Positions 1 through 6,293 of a stretch of 6,377 bases of DNA are shown here, piece after piece (the stretch's first letter is position 1; the number at the start of each line of letters is the position of its first letter). Origin of the DNA: Thermomicrobiaceae bacterium (GTDB lineage: Bacteria; Chloroflexota; Chloroflexia; Thermomicrobiales; Thermomicrobiaceae). The stretch lies in the NCBI GenBank assembly GCA_007122555.1, contig SKTL01000405.1:1-6377 (forward strand), given 5' to 3'. The translations under genes and the position numbers were made by a program. The notes under the pieces are model-generated. The model did no database searches. It was not told where the DNA came from and saw nothing but the letters and a program-made list of their open reading frames with translations.

Positions 1-2153
1 ACGATCGGCGACACATTGATCAACGTATCGTCACCCTTGAGCGACATTGCGTTGACGCCCTGTCCGTCACGACCGGTCGCCCGGACCTCTCCATCGCCGA
101 ATCGCAGGGCCTGTCCATAGCGGCTCACCAGCAGAAACTCGGAATCGGCCGCATTTCCGTCAACCAGGAGCGCTCCAGCAATACGATCGCCGCCCTGGAG
201 TTTAACGTCGTTGAGCCCGGCGGCATTGACCGCCTGATACTCAGAGAGCGCGGTCTTCTTGGCGCGCCCCATTTCCGTAAACCAGACCAGGAACAAGTCG
301 TCGCGGAACTCGCTCACCGGCACGACTGTCGCCAGTTCTTCATCCGCCTTCAAGCCAAACAACCGGCTCGCAGTCTCCCCACTGGACGTCCGGGTTCCGA
401 GCGGGATCTCGTGACCGCGCGCAAGATACAGACGTCCGCCCCGGGTCAGCGCGAGCAGATAATCGGTGGTGCTGGCCGGAATAATCCCGGCGAGCGCATC
501 CTCTCGGCGGGCATTCTTGCTTCCCGGACGGCTTCGCCTGAACGCGTTAGCCGGGACCGCCTTGATCCGGTCGATTTCGGACAACAGCACCAGAATCGAC
601 TGCTCTTCAACCAGATTCTCCAGTTGCAGCACTTCACCCGCTTCATCGGCGTCGGCAATCGTCGTCCGGCGTTCGTCGCCATGCTCCGAGATGATCTCGC
701 CGAGCTCTTCCTTCAACAGCGCGACCTTTTTCTCCTCGCTGCCAAGCAACTCCTCCAGAAAGGCGATCCGCTCAATCAGGGTTTGCTTCTCTTCGTCGTA
801 CTTGCTGGCGTCGAGCCTGGTCACCTGAGCAAGCGTCATATTGGCGATTACGTCAGCCTGGATATCAGTCAGATCGTATTTCGACTTGATCTCGTCCTTG
901 GCGACGTTCCGGTCACGTGCCGCCTGGAAAATCTTAACGATCTCGTCTGCGTTTGCTGCGCCGATAATCAGGCCTTCGACGACATGCAGGCGCTCCTGGG
1001 CCTTGCGAAGCTGGTACTGCGACCGTCGGGTAATGACGTCGATCTGATGCCGGTTCCAGTAATTGAGAAGATCGATCATCCCGGTCTGGCGGGGCTGCCG
1101 GGCCGGCTGCCCCGGATCGCCGAACAGGAAGACCATATTCACGGTGATCGCCGTCTCGAGATCGCTGAAGCGGTAGAGCTTGTTCAGCACCACTTCCGGA
1201 GTCGCGCCCCGTTCCAGCTCGATGACCACTCGGGTGCCCTTTTCCTCGTCGGATTCGTTCCGGATGTCGGTCACCCCGCCGACCTTGCCGTCGTTGACCG
1301 CATTGATCATCGACTTCACCAGCCGGGAGCGGGACACCGGCGGCACTTGCGTGATCACCAGGTTCTGCTGTCGGAGCTCTTCCTCCAGCCGGACCTCTCC
1401 GCGGATAACGATCCGCCCCTTACCGGTTTCGAAGTAGGTTCGAATCCCCTCGGAGCCAATCACGCGGCCGCCGGACGGGAAATCGGGACCTTTGAGAATC
1501 CCCATCAACGTATCGACATCCATCTCCGGGTTGTCGAGCAGGGCGATGGCCGCATGCGCCGCCTCGGTGAGGTTGTGCGGCGGAATCTCGGTGGAAAGAC
1601 CGACAGCTATTCCTGACGCCGGGTTGCAGATCGGCGGAATTCTTGCCGGAACATACGTCGGCTCCAGCACCTTCGGATCCTGCAGATACGTCTGATGGAA
1701 CTCGACCGTCTCCTGCTCGATGTCCCGAAGCAGGAGCTCACCGATCGGCGACAGGCGCATCTCGGTATACCGGTAAGCTGCGGCGGTATCGCCGTCAATC
1801 GAGCCGAAATTGCCCTGTCCCTCGATCATCGGATAGCGCATTGAAAACGCCTGCGCCAGACGAACAGCCGCGTCGTACACCGCCGAGTCGCCATGCGGGT
1901 GGTAATGCTTGAGCACATCCCCGACGACCGATGCGCTCTTGACCGTTGACCGAGTGGAGCGATAGCCGTTTTCGAACATGCAGTAGAGAATCCGCCGTTG
2001 AACCGGCTTCAAACCGTCGCGGGCATCCGGCAACGCCCGGCTGGTAACCACCGCCAGCGCGTACTGGGTAAATGCGTCTTCGAACAGGCTGGAAAAGTCC
2101 TCCTGCTCGAACCCGTCGTTATGCCCGTTTGTGCTCGTCGTTGTTGTCGACAT
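1..2153 (-). CDS. Type IIA DNA topoisomerase A subunit (GyrA/ParC family), C-terminus cut by window edge
   Basis: This is the DNA-cleaving and religating subunit of DNA gyrase or topoisomerase IV, acting with the B subunit encoded just upstream. The frame is open from the ATG at 2153 to the window edge (717 codons); family members are usually 800-900 residues, so the last pinwheel blades lie outside. Visible in order: LKPVQRRILY near residues 48-57; HPHGDSAVYD at 85-94, with Ser90 and Asp94 at the E. coli GyrA Ser83/Asp87 quinolone positions; GQGNFGSIDGD near 112-122; RYTEMRL with catalytic Tyr129; SGIAVG with the DNA-intercalating Ile182; IPPHNLTEA; a coiled-coil/C-gate region near 370-490; then beta-pinwheel repeats from about 510. 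Oddities: GKYHPHGD reads KHYHPHGD, the C-gate motif reads NMTLAQVTRLD, and the GyrA-box position reads FRRSRPGS instead of QRRGGRG. The missing box leans towards topoisomerase IV or an atypical gyrase. An AGGA Shine-Dalgarno (2161-2164) overlaps the B-subunit stop, 7 bases before the ATG, implying coupled translation. Confidence 0.95.
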   Translation of the reverse strand, partial: MSTTTTSTNGHNDGFEQEDFSSLFEDAFTQYALAVVTSRALPDARDGLKPVQRRILYCMFENGYRSTRSTVKSASVVGDVLKHYHPHGDSAVYDAAVRLAQAFSMRYPMIEGQGNFGSIDGDTAAAYRYTEMRLSPIGELLLRDIEQETVEFHQTYLQDPKVLEPTYVPARIPPICNPASGIAVGLSTEIPPHNLTEAAHAAIALLDNPEMDVDTLMGILKGPDFPSGGRVIGSEGIRTYFETGKGRIVIRGEVRLEEELRQQNLVITQVPPVSRSRLVKSMINAVNDGKVGGVTDIRNESDEEKGTRVVIELERGATPEVVLNKLYRFSDLETAITVNMVFLFGDPGQPARQPRQTGMIDLLNYWNRHQIDVITRRSQYQLRKAQERLHVVEGLIIGAANADEIVKIFQAARDRNVAKDEIKSKYDLTDIQADVIANMTLAQVTRLDASKYDEEKQTLIERIAFLEELLGSEEKKVALLKEELGEIISEHGDERRTTIADADEAGEVLQLENLVEEQSILVLLSEIDRIKAVPANAFRRSRPGSKNARREDALAGIIPASTTDYLLALTRGGRLYLARGHEIPLGTRTSSGETASRLFGLKADEELATVVPVSEFRDDLFLVWFTEMGRAKKTALSEYQAVNAAGLNDVKLQGGDRIAGALLVDGNAADSEFLLVSRYGQALRFGDGEVRATGRDGQGVNAMSLKGDDTLINVSPI

Positions 2154-2162
2154 TGATCAGTC

Positions 2163-4115
2163 CTACACATCCAGCTCGGTGTACTTGCGGGCGCGCTGGG
2201 CCAGGAACGTCCGGCGGCCCTCGGCGTTGGTGTCTTCCATGAGCTCCTGCACCATTTTGTCAGCGATGATCGCGTCCTCGATGGTGACTTGCTTCAGCCG
2301 GCGCTTCCCCGGGTCCATCGTCGTCTCGCGCAACTCTCGCGGATTCATCTCGCCGAGACCCTTGTAGCGCTTGACCTCGTAATTGTCGTTCTTACGGTTC
2401 TTCAACCAATTCCGGAGCGTTTCGTCGTCCCGGAGCCAGGTTGATTTGCCGTTGGTCTTGACCGAATACAGCGGCGGCACCGCCATGTAGATATGCCCGG
2501 CATCGATAAGTTCCGACAGTTCCTGATGAAACAAAGTTAGCAGCAACGCCTGAATATGCATACCGTCAACGTCGGCGTCGGTCATGACGATGATCTTGTG
2601 GAAGCGCAGCCGGGAGATATCGAACGCCTGCCGGGATCCGGTTCCGATGACCTGCAGCAGCGTCCGGATTTCCTCATTCTTGGCGATCCGCTCGATGTTC
2701 GCCCGGGCGACGTTCAGCGGCTTGCCGCGCAGCTTCAGAACTGCCTGAAAATCGGAATAGCGCCCTTGACTGGCGGAGCCGCCGGCGCTGTCACCCTCCA
2801 CGATGTACAGCTCGGAGCGGGACGGATCCTTGGAGTTGCACGGAATGAACTTGTCCGAGATCCCGGCGTCCATGATCGTGCCATTGCGTTTGCCCTTCCC
2901 GGTCATCACCAGCCGGGCGGCCGCCTTGGCCGCGTCGCGGGCCTTGCGGCGCTGTTCAAGCGTGCGAACCCAGTCCTTGACCGCTGGTTCGTTCGCGCCG
3001 CACCATTTCGACAGCAGGTCATTGACAACCGAGCGGACGATGCTGTCCAGCCCAGGATTCGTCAACCTGTTCTTGGTCTGACCCTCGAACTGGGGATTCG
3101 GCAATTTCACGGAGATCACGGCGACCAGTCCCTGCCGAATCAACTCGCCGTCGAACTCACGCTTCTTGGTGATACCGGTCTTGACCGCCTGATCGTTGAG
3201 CACCTTGGTGAGCGCCGCCTGGAAGCCGCTCTCGTGAGTACCGCCTTCAATCGTGCGGACGCCGTTTGCGAACGAGACAATTCGGGTGCGCTCACCTTTA
3301 TTCGGCTGAATCGCAACTTCGATCAGCACACCCTCGCGCGTTTCCGAGGTGCTCACGGTATTCTTGAAGACCGGAACGCTGTCACGATCGCGTGGTCGGA
3401 GCTCCTCAATGTAATCCGGGAGCCCGTTCTTTGAGAGAAACGTCTGCTGGACCATCTCGCCGGCATCGTCGTCCCAGAGCGAGAGATGGTACGAAATACC
3501 GCGATTCAGGAAGGCCGCCGCCCGAAGCCGGCTTTCGACAATCTCCTGCTGGTACCCGATCGTCTCGGTAAAGATCTCCGGATCATACTTCCAGCGGAAC
3601 TGTGTTCCGGTCTTCTTCGGATCACATTTTGAGATCACGTGCTTGCTGGGAACGCCACGTTCGAATATCTGGAAGAACTCCTGACCGTCGCGCCAGATCG
3701 TCAGCTCCAGCTTCTCGGAAAGCGCATTGATGACGGTCGCGCCGACCCCGTGCAACCCGCCGGCGGTCTTGTAGGCGCCCTGATCAAATTTCCCGCCGGA
3801 GTGCGGAACCGTCAGGATAACCGTCGCCGCCGGAAGCTTCTTGCCGTTCACATCCTTGGGATCGAAAGGGATACCGCGAGCCTCATCCCGGACAGTAACC
3901 CAGCCGTCAGGATCGATCTGCACCCAGACATTTTTCCCGTAACCGGCGATCGCCTCGTCGGTGGCATTATCAACCGCTTCCCAGATCAGGTGATGCAGGC
4001 CGGTCGATCCGGTCGAACCGATGTACATTCCCGGACGGGTGCGGATCGCTTCAATGCCTTCGAGCACGCGAATGTCTGCGCTCGTATAGGTCCGTGTTTC
4101 TGTCGCCACCGTCAT
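2163..4115 (-). CDS. Type IIA DNA topoisomerase B subunit (GyrB/ParE family)
   Basis: This is the ATPase subunit that drives strand passage by gyrase or topoisomerase IV. At 650 residues it is a normal GyrB/ParE without the long enterobacterial TOPRIM insertion. The GHKL ATPase shows Glu46 and Asn50 in WEAVDNATDEA, Asp77 in VRDEARGIP, HSGGKF with Lys109, and YKTAGGLHGVG with Lys116 near 115-125. The transducer has EGGTHESGF and the QTK loop with Lys348. The TOPRIM domain has EGDSAGGSA (Glu440) and TDADVDG (Asp513, Asp515, Asp517), followed by RYKGLGEMN near 583-591 and a C-terminal LDV. Oddities: the DxGxG nucleotide motif reads DEARG (Ala79, codon GCT), VLHAGGKF reads VPHSGGKF, and LPGKLADC is replaced by GISDKFIPC at 418-426. 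The ATG at 4115 has a GGAG Shine-Dalgarno (4121-4124) five bases upstream. It is the first gene of the operon, read from the consensus promoter at 4269-4298, and the A subunit follows after 9 bases. Confidence 0.97.
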   Translation of the reverse strand: MTVATETRTYTSADIRVLEGIEAIRTRPGMYIGSTGSTGLHHLIWEAVDNATDEAIAGYGKNVWVQIDPDGWVTVRDEARGIPFDPKDVNGKKLPAATVILTVPHSGGKFDQGAYKTAGGLHGVGATVINALSEKLELTIWRDGQEFFQIFERGVPSKHVISKCDPKKTGTQFRWKYDPEIFTETIGYQQEIVESRLRAAAFLNRGISYHLSLWDDDAGEMVQQTFLSKNGLPDYIEELRPRDRDSVPVFKNTVSTSETREGVLIEVAIQPNKGERTRIVSFANGVRTIEGGTHESGFQAALTKVLNDQAVKTGITKKREFDGELIRQGLVAVISVKLPNPQFEGQTKNRLTNPGLDSIVRSVVNDLLSKWCGANEPAVKDWVRTLEQRRKARDAAKAAARLVMTGKGKRNGTIMDAGISDKFIPCNSKDPSRSELYIVEGDSAGGSASQGRYSDFQAVLKLRGKPLNVARANIERIAKNEEIRTLLQVIGTGSRQAFDISRLRFHKIIVMTDADVDGMHIQALLLTLFHQELSELIDAGHIYMAVPPLYSVKTNGKSTWLRDDETLRNWLKNRKNDNYEVKRYKGLGEMNPRELRETTMDPGKRRLKQVTIEDAIIADKMVQELMEDTNAEGRRTFLAQRARKYTELDV

Positions 4116-4132
4116 TTATTCTCCGTCGTCAA

Positions 4133-4149
4133 TCACCAGGCGTCACCAG
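4133..4149 (-). repeat. Short direct repeat in the leader
   Basis: The heptamer CTGGTGA (minus strand) occurs twice, at 4143-4149 and 4133-4139, with a 10-base period, nine bases before the Shine-Dalgarno of the B subunit. It could be a helical-turn-spaced binding site or chance. No known factor is recognised. Confidence 0.25.
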
Positions 4150-4227
4150 ACTCCGCGTCAGCCGGGACCCCACCTCTCCCCAAACGAATGATTCTACGCG
4201 TTTGAATGCGCGGCGCAATGTCCTTAT

Positions 4228-4260
4228 GGCGAACAGCAAACTAGAACATGTGTTCGCGCC
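4228..4260 (-). other. Potential 5' leader hairpin
   Basis: GGCGAACA at 4228-4235 can pair with TGTTCGCGCC at 4251-4260: eight base pairs with a two-base bulge, enclosing a 15-base loop. In the transcript this would lie within the first few bases of the predicted topoisomerase mRNA, where it might protect the 5' end or occlude a site. It has no U-tract, so it does not look like an intrinsic terminator. It shares bases with the LexA-like dyad, so DNA and RNA explanations compete. Confidence 0.35.
4243..4256 (-). promoter_or_regulatory. LexA/SOS-box-like operator downstream of the topoisomerase promoter
   Basis: The minus strand reads CGAACACATGTTCT, a GAAC-N4-GTTC dyad. It matches 13 of 14 positions of the Bacillus/actinobacterial-type LexA box CGAACRNRYGTTYC; only the final base differs. 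It lies 13-26 bases downstream of the -10 hexamer, at about +6 to +19 from the expected start, where bound LexA would block RNA polymerase. An extra GAACA half-site sits at 4231-4235. The presence of lexA in this genome cannot be seen here, so SOS control is inferred. Confidence 0.5.
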
Positions 4261-4268
4261 ACATGAAA

Positions 4269-4298
4269 ATTATACGCGCGGCATTGTCTGTCTGTCAA
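4269..4298 (-). promoter_or_regulatory. Consensus sigma70-type promoter of the topoisomerase operon
   Basis: On the minus strand a perfect -35 TTGACA (4298-4293) is followed, after an 18-base spacer, by a perfect -10 TATAAT (4274-4269), pointing at the B-subunit gene. Both hexamers match the housekeeping-sigma consensus exactly, which predicts a strong promoter that may need a repressor. A GACA triplet repeat runs from the -35 into the spacer. An imperfect palindrome around TACGTA (4311-4316) lies just upstream. Confidence 0.85.
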
Positions 4299-4337
4299 TA
4301 GAATGGCGCATACGTACGCGAAGAATGGTTACATGCA

Positions 4338-4370
4338 GATAGTTTCTGCCTTGACGTCACACCAACTATC
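4338..4370. repeat. Inverted repeat between the oxidoreductase stop and the topoisomerase promoter
   Basis: GATAGTT (4338-4344) and its exact inverse AACTATC (4364-4370) flank 19 bases that contain the perfect palindrome TGACGTCA (4352-4359). A second small hairpin, GCAGA/TCTGC, overlaps the left arm. It lies 18 bases after the oxidoreductase stop codon and 40 bases upstream of the -35. It could be a weak terminator-like structure or an operator, but no T-run follows on either strand. Confidence 0.3.
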
Positions 4371-4387
4371 GTCCGCGAGTTGACCAG

Positions 4388-5278
4388 CTAAACACCACTG
4401 AACTGTTCTCGCAGCTCCGGTATTACCCTCTCGGCGATGCTCTGGATCGTCTTGTTCACCGGTCCTTCGGGAATGCGGTAAAGGAAGGTACGCACTCCGA
4501 CCGCATGGTAATCAGCCACGTGCTTGCGAAAGGCGTCTTCGCTTTCGAGTCCGGCGTTGCTGGTCAATCCCCGGCGAATCTCCGCTGGATCACGACCGAT
4601 CTCTCGGCACGTCTCATCAAGCCGCTGTGAATGGGCCGCATACTCCTCCGGGGTTCCGTTCCCGTCCCATTGATCGGCGTATTGTGCGATGTACCGCATC
4701 ATTCGCTTGCCGCGGGAGCCGACGAGAACCGGCATGTGGCCGTGAACCGGCTTCGGTTCAAACGGCGCATTTACCAGTGAGTAGTGCTCGCTCTCTAAGG
4801 TAGTTCGCTCCTGATTCTCCATCCGTCGGAACATCTCCATCGCCTCGCCAAAGCGATCGACGCGCACCTTCGGCGACGGAAACTCGATCCCGTACGCTTC
4901 GTGTTCGCGCTCGTTCCAGGAAGCGCCGATCCCGAAGATCAGCCGGCCGCCGGAGAGATGATCCACGGTAACTGCCTGCTTGAACAGGATTGCCGGGTTT
5001 CGATGCGTCAATCCGGTGACCAGCAACCCCATCTGCAGTCGTTCAGTTCGCTCGGCCATCCCGCCGAGAAGGGTCCAGCCATCCAGGCATGGACCCATTT
5101 CTTCGTCACGCAGGGAGAAGAAATGATCGAACGCCCAGGCTGAATCCCAGCCGGTCTCCTCGGCAAACGCCCATTGCTCCCGCATCTCGCTCAGCGTTCG
5201 CCGGTGCTGGCCGGCGACGATCCCGAACGTTATCTGGTCAGCAGGCGGGTTCTTGCCGTACGTCGGTCCACCGATCAT
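4388..5278 (-). CDS. LLM-class (luciferase-like) F420/FMN-dependent oxidoreductase, copy 1
   Basis: This is a cytosolic TIM-barrel flavin- or deazaflavin-dependent oxidoreductase of the luciferase-like superfamily, resembling the Rv1855c-type F420-dependent group; its substrate is unknown. The 296 residues show an N-terminal strand TFGIVAGQH (about 17-25), FAEETGWDSAWAFDHF (about 38-53), LVTGLTHRNPAILFKQAVTVDHLSGGR (about 86-112, in pieces), the hallmark GIGASWNEREHEAYGIEFP near 117-134, and PVHGHMPVLVGSRGKRMMR followed by YADQWDG near 177-206. I chose the ATG at 5278 because AAGGG lies six bases upstream and because this start aligns with the paralog. An ATG at 5302 would add eight residues but has no Shine-Dalgarno. 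It follows its paralog in the same direction and is very likely co-transcribed with it. F420 versus FMN use cannot be decided from the sequence. Confidence 0.9.
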   Translation of the reverse strand: MIGGPTYGKNPPADQITFGIVAGQHRRTLSEMREQWAFAEETGWDSAWAFDHFFSLRDEEMGPCLDGWTLLGGMAERTERLQMGLLVTGLTHRNPAILFKQAVTVDHLSGGRLIFGIGASWNEREHEAYGIEFPSPKVRVDRFGEAMEMFRRMENQERTTLESEHYSLVNAPFEPKPVHGHMPVLVGSRGKRMMRYIAQYADQWDGNGTPEEYAAHSQRLDETCREIGRDPAEIRRGLTSNAGLESEDAFRKHVADYHAVGVRTFLYRIPEGPVNKTIQSIAERVIPELREQFSGV

Positions 5279-5284
5279 CGAGTT

Positions 5285-5289
5285 CCCTT
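5285..5289 (-). promoter_or_regulatory. Shine-Dalgarno deciding the start of oxidoreductase copy 1
   Basis: AAGGG on the minus strand (within GGGAAGGGAAC) lies six bases before the ATG at 5278. The 18 bases before the alternative ATG at 5302 have no purine-rich ribosome site, so the downstream start is preferred. Confidence 0.6.
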
Positions 5290-5320
5290 CCCCAGGGTTC
5301 ATGGCGTATCGTTGCGGTGT

Positions 5321-6214
5321 CTACTCGCCGTCCAGTTGCTGTCGAAGCTCCGGGATCACCTTTTCGGCGATATTCCGGATCGTCGGGCTGACCTCGCCAA
5401 GCGGCATATCGAACAGGAACGTCCGCACACCGACCGCGTGATACGCCTCGACATGCTTGCGGAAGACATCCTCGCTCGCGAAGTTATGTCCGCCGCCCGC
5501 GAGAACGCGGCGAATCTCGGACGGGTCCCGTCCGATCTCCCGGCAGAGCTCATCGAGCCGGGCAGAATGCTGCGCATACTCTTCCGGCGTACCGCGTCCA
5601 TCCCACTGATCGGCATACTTCGCGATATGCCGCATCATTCGCTTGCCCCGGGAGCCGACCAGGATCGGAATGTGTCCGTGGACCGGTTTCGGCTGGAACG
5701 GCGCATTCTTGATCTGGTAGTGCTGTCCCTCGAACGTGGTGTGTTCGTCGGTCTCATAGCGTCGGAAGATCTCCATCGCCTCGCCGAAGCGATCGACGCG
5801 ATCTCTCGCCGACGGAAACGGAATTCCGTACCACTCATGCTCTGGTTCGTTCCAGGCGGCCCCGATCCCAAGGATGAAGCGACCGCCAGACATATGGTCG
5901 AGCGTCACCGCTTCCTTGAACAGAATGGAAGGATGCCGGTGGGTCAGACCCGTGACCATAAGGCCGAACTGCAGGCGCGTGAAGTGTTGCGAGAGGCCGG
6001 CGAGCATGGTGTTGCCTTCGAAACACGGCCCCTGATCCCCGTTGTACATGGAGTAAAAATGATCGAATCCCCATGCGGAATCAAGTCCGGACTCTTCGGC
6101 GAAGCTCCACTGATACTTGAGATCCTCCCAGTTCAACCAGTGCTGGCCGGTAACGATTCCGAAATGCACTTTGTCCGCTGGCGGGTTCCCACCCATTGTT
6201 GGCCCGGTAACCAC
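5321..6214 (-). CDS. LLM-class (luciferase-like) F420/FMN-dependent oxidoreductase, copy 2
   Basis: This is a paralog of the downstream gene and likewise a luciferase-like TIM-barrel oxidoreductase, probably F420-dependent; its substrate is unknown. It shares HFGIVTGQH near residue 17, FAEESGLDSAWGFDHF near 38-53, LMVTGLTHRHPSILFKEAVTLDHMSGGR, the hallmark GIGAAWNEPEHEWYGIPFP near 116-134, and PVHGHIPILVGSRGKRMMR followed by YADQWDG near 177-206. By eye about 60-65 percent of residues match copy 1, with one extra residue near 240. There is no in-frame ATG at the expected N-terminus. GTG at 6214 (297 residues) has AAGGA six bases upstream; TTG at 6220 (299 residues) is the alternative, with AGGA five bases upstream. 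An ATG at 6196 lacks a Shine-Dalgarno. Its stop lies 42 bases before the chosen start of copy 1, so the two probably form one transcription unit. Differences are mostly near the N-terminal lid region and the 240s, which may alter substrate choice. Confidence 0.9.
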   Translation of the reverse strand: MVTGPTMGGNPPADKVHFGIVTGQHWLNWEDLKYQWSFAEESGLDSAWGFDHFYSMYNGDQGPCFEGNTMLAGLSQHFTRLQFGLMVTGLTHRHPSILFKEAVTLDHMSGGRFILGIGAAWNEPEHEWYGIPFPSARDRVDRFGEAMEIFRRYETDEHTTFEGQHYQIKNAPFQPKPVHGHIPILVGSRGKRMMRHIAKYADQWDGRGTPEEYAQHSARLDELCREIGRDPSEIRRVLAGGGHNFASEDVFRKHVEAYHAVGVRTFLFDMPLGEVSPTIRNIAEKVIPELRQQLDGE

Positions 6215-6220
6215 AGGCAA

Positions 6221-6229
6221 TCCTTTCCT
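6221..6229 (-). promoter_or_regulatory. Shine-Dalgarno of oxidoreductase copy 2
   Basis: AGGAAAGGA on the minus strand precedes two possible non-ATG starts. AAGGA is six bases from GTG (6214), and the upstream AGGA is five bases from TTG (6220). No clear sigma70-type -35/-10 pair is visible in the 6230-6293 gap, so the gene may be read from further upstream. Confidence 0.55.
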
Positions 6230-6293
6230 GATAACGTCGAGGCGACGTCCGTCACAGTCGATCCATCTTGATCATCTGCATAAACGATACCAG

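Larger units (their letters stand above)
4116..4262 (-). other. Predicted 5' leader of the topoisomerase operon
   Basis: About 147 bases lie between the expected transcription start (roughly 7 bases past the -10 element) and the B-subunit ATG. The leader begins with a potential hairpin and a LexA-like dyad and ends in a GGAG Shine-Dalgarno. No convincing gene lies in it. The exact start is inferred from the promoter and not observed. Confidence 0.5.

Noticed and set aside
411..1616. Long plus-strand open frame of 401 codons
   Set aside because: It lies entirely antisense to the clearly recognisable topoisomerase A subunit. Its protein has no family motif, and such frames are common opposite GC-rich genes.
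2556..3434. Plus-strand open frame of 292 codons
   Set aside because: It is antisense to the B subunit, including its QTK and TOPRIM region, and has no recognisable protein features.
3595..3609. Perfect inverted repeat CGGAAC-TGT-GTTCCG inside the B-subunit gene, resembling a second LexA-like dyad
   Set aside because: The spacer between GAAC and GTTC is three bases rather than four, and it lies in conserved coding sequence far from any promoter.
4131..4220. Small leader reading frame of about 29 codons starting at a TTG and ending just before the B-subunit Shine-Dalgarno
   Set aside because: The AAGGA before the TTG is only about two bases away, too close for normal initiation. There is no residue run suggesting attenuation.
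4094..4342. Plus-strand open frame of 82 codons over the intergenic region
   Set aside because: It crosses the B-subunit start, leader and promoter, and its composition does not look coding.
4351..4372. Plus-strand TTGACG...TATCGT as a divergent promoter
   Set aside because: The spacer is only about ten bases, too short for sigma70, and no plus-strand gene follows.
5174..6271. Plus-strand open frame of 365 codons spanning both oxidoreductases
   Set aside because: It is the mirror of two well-supported minus-strand genes. It stays open because both copies share codon bias.
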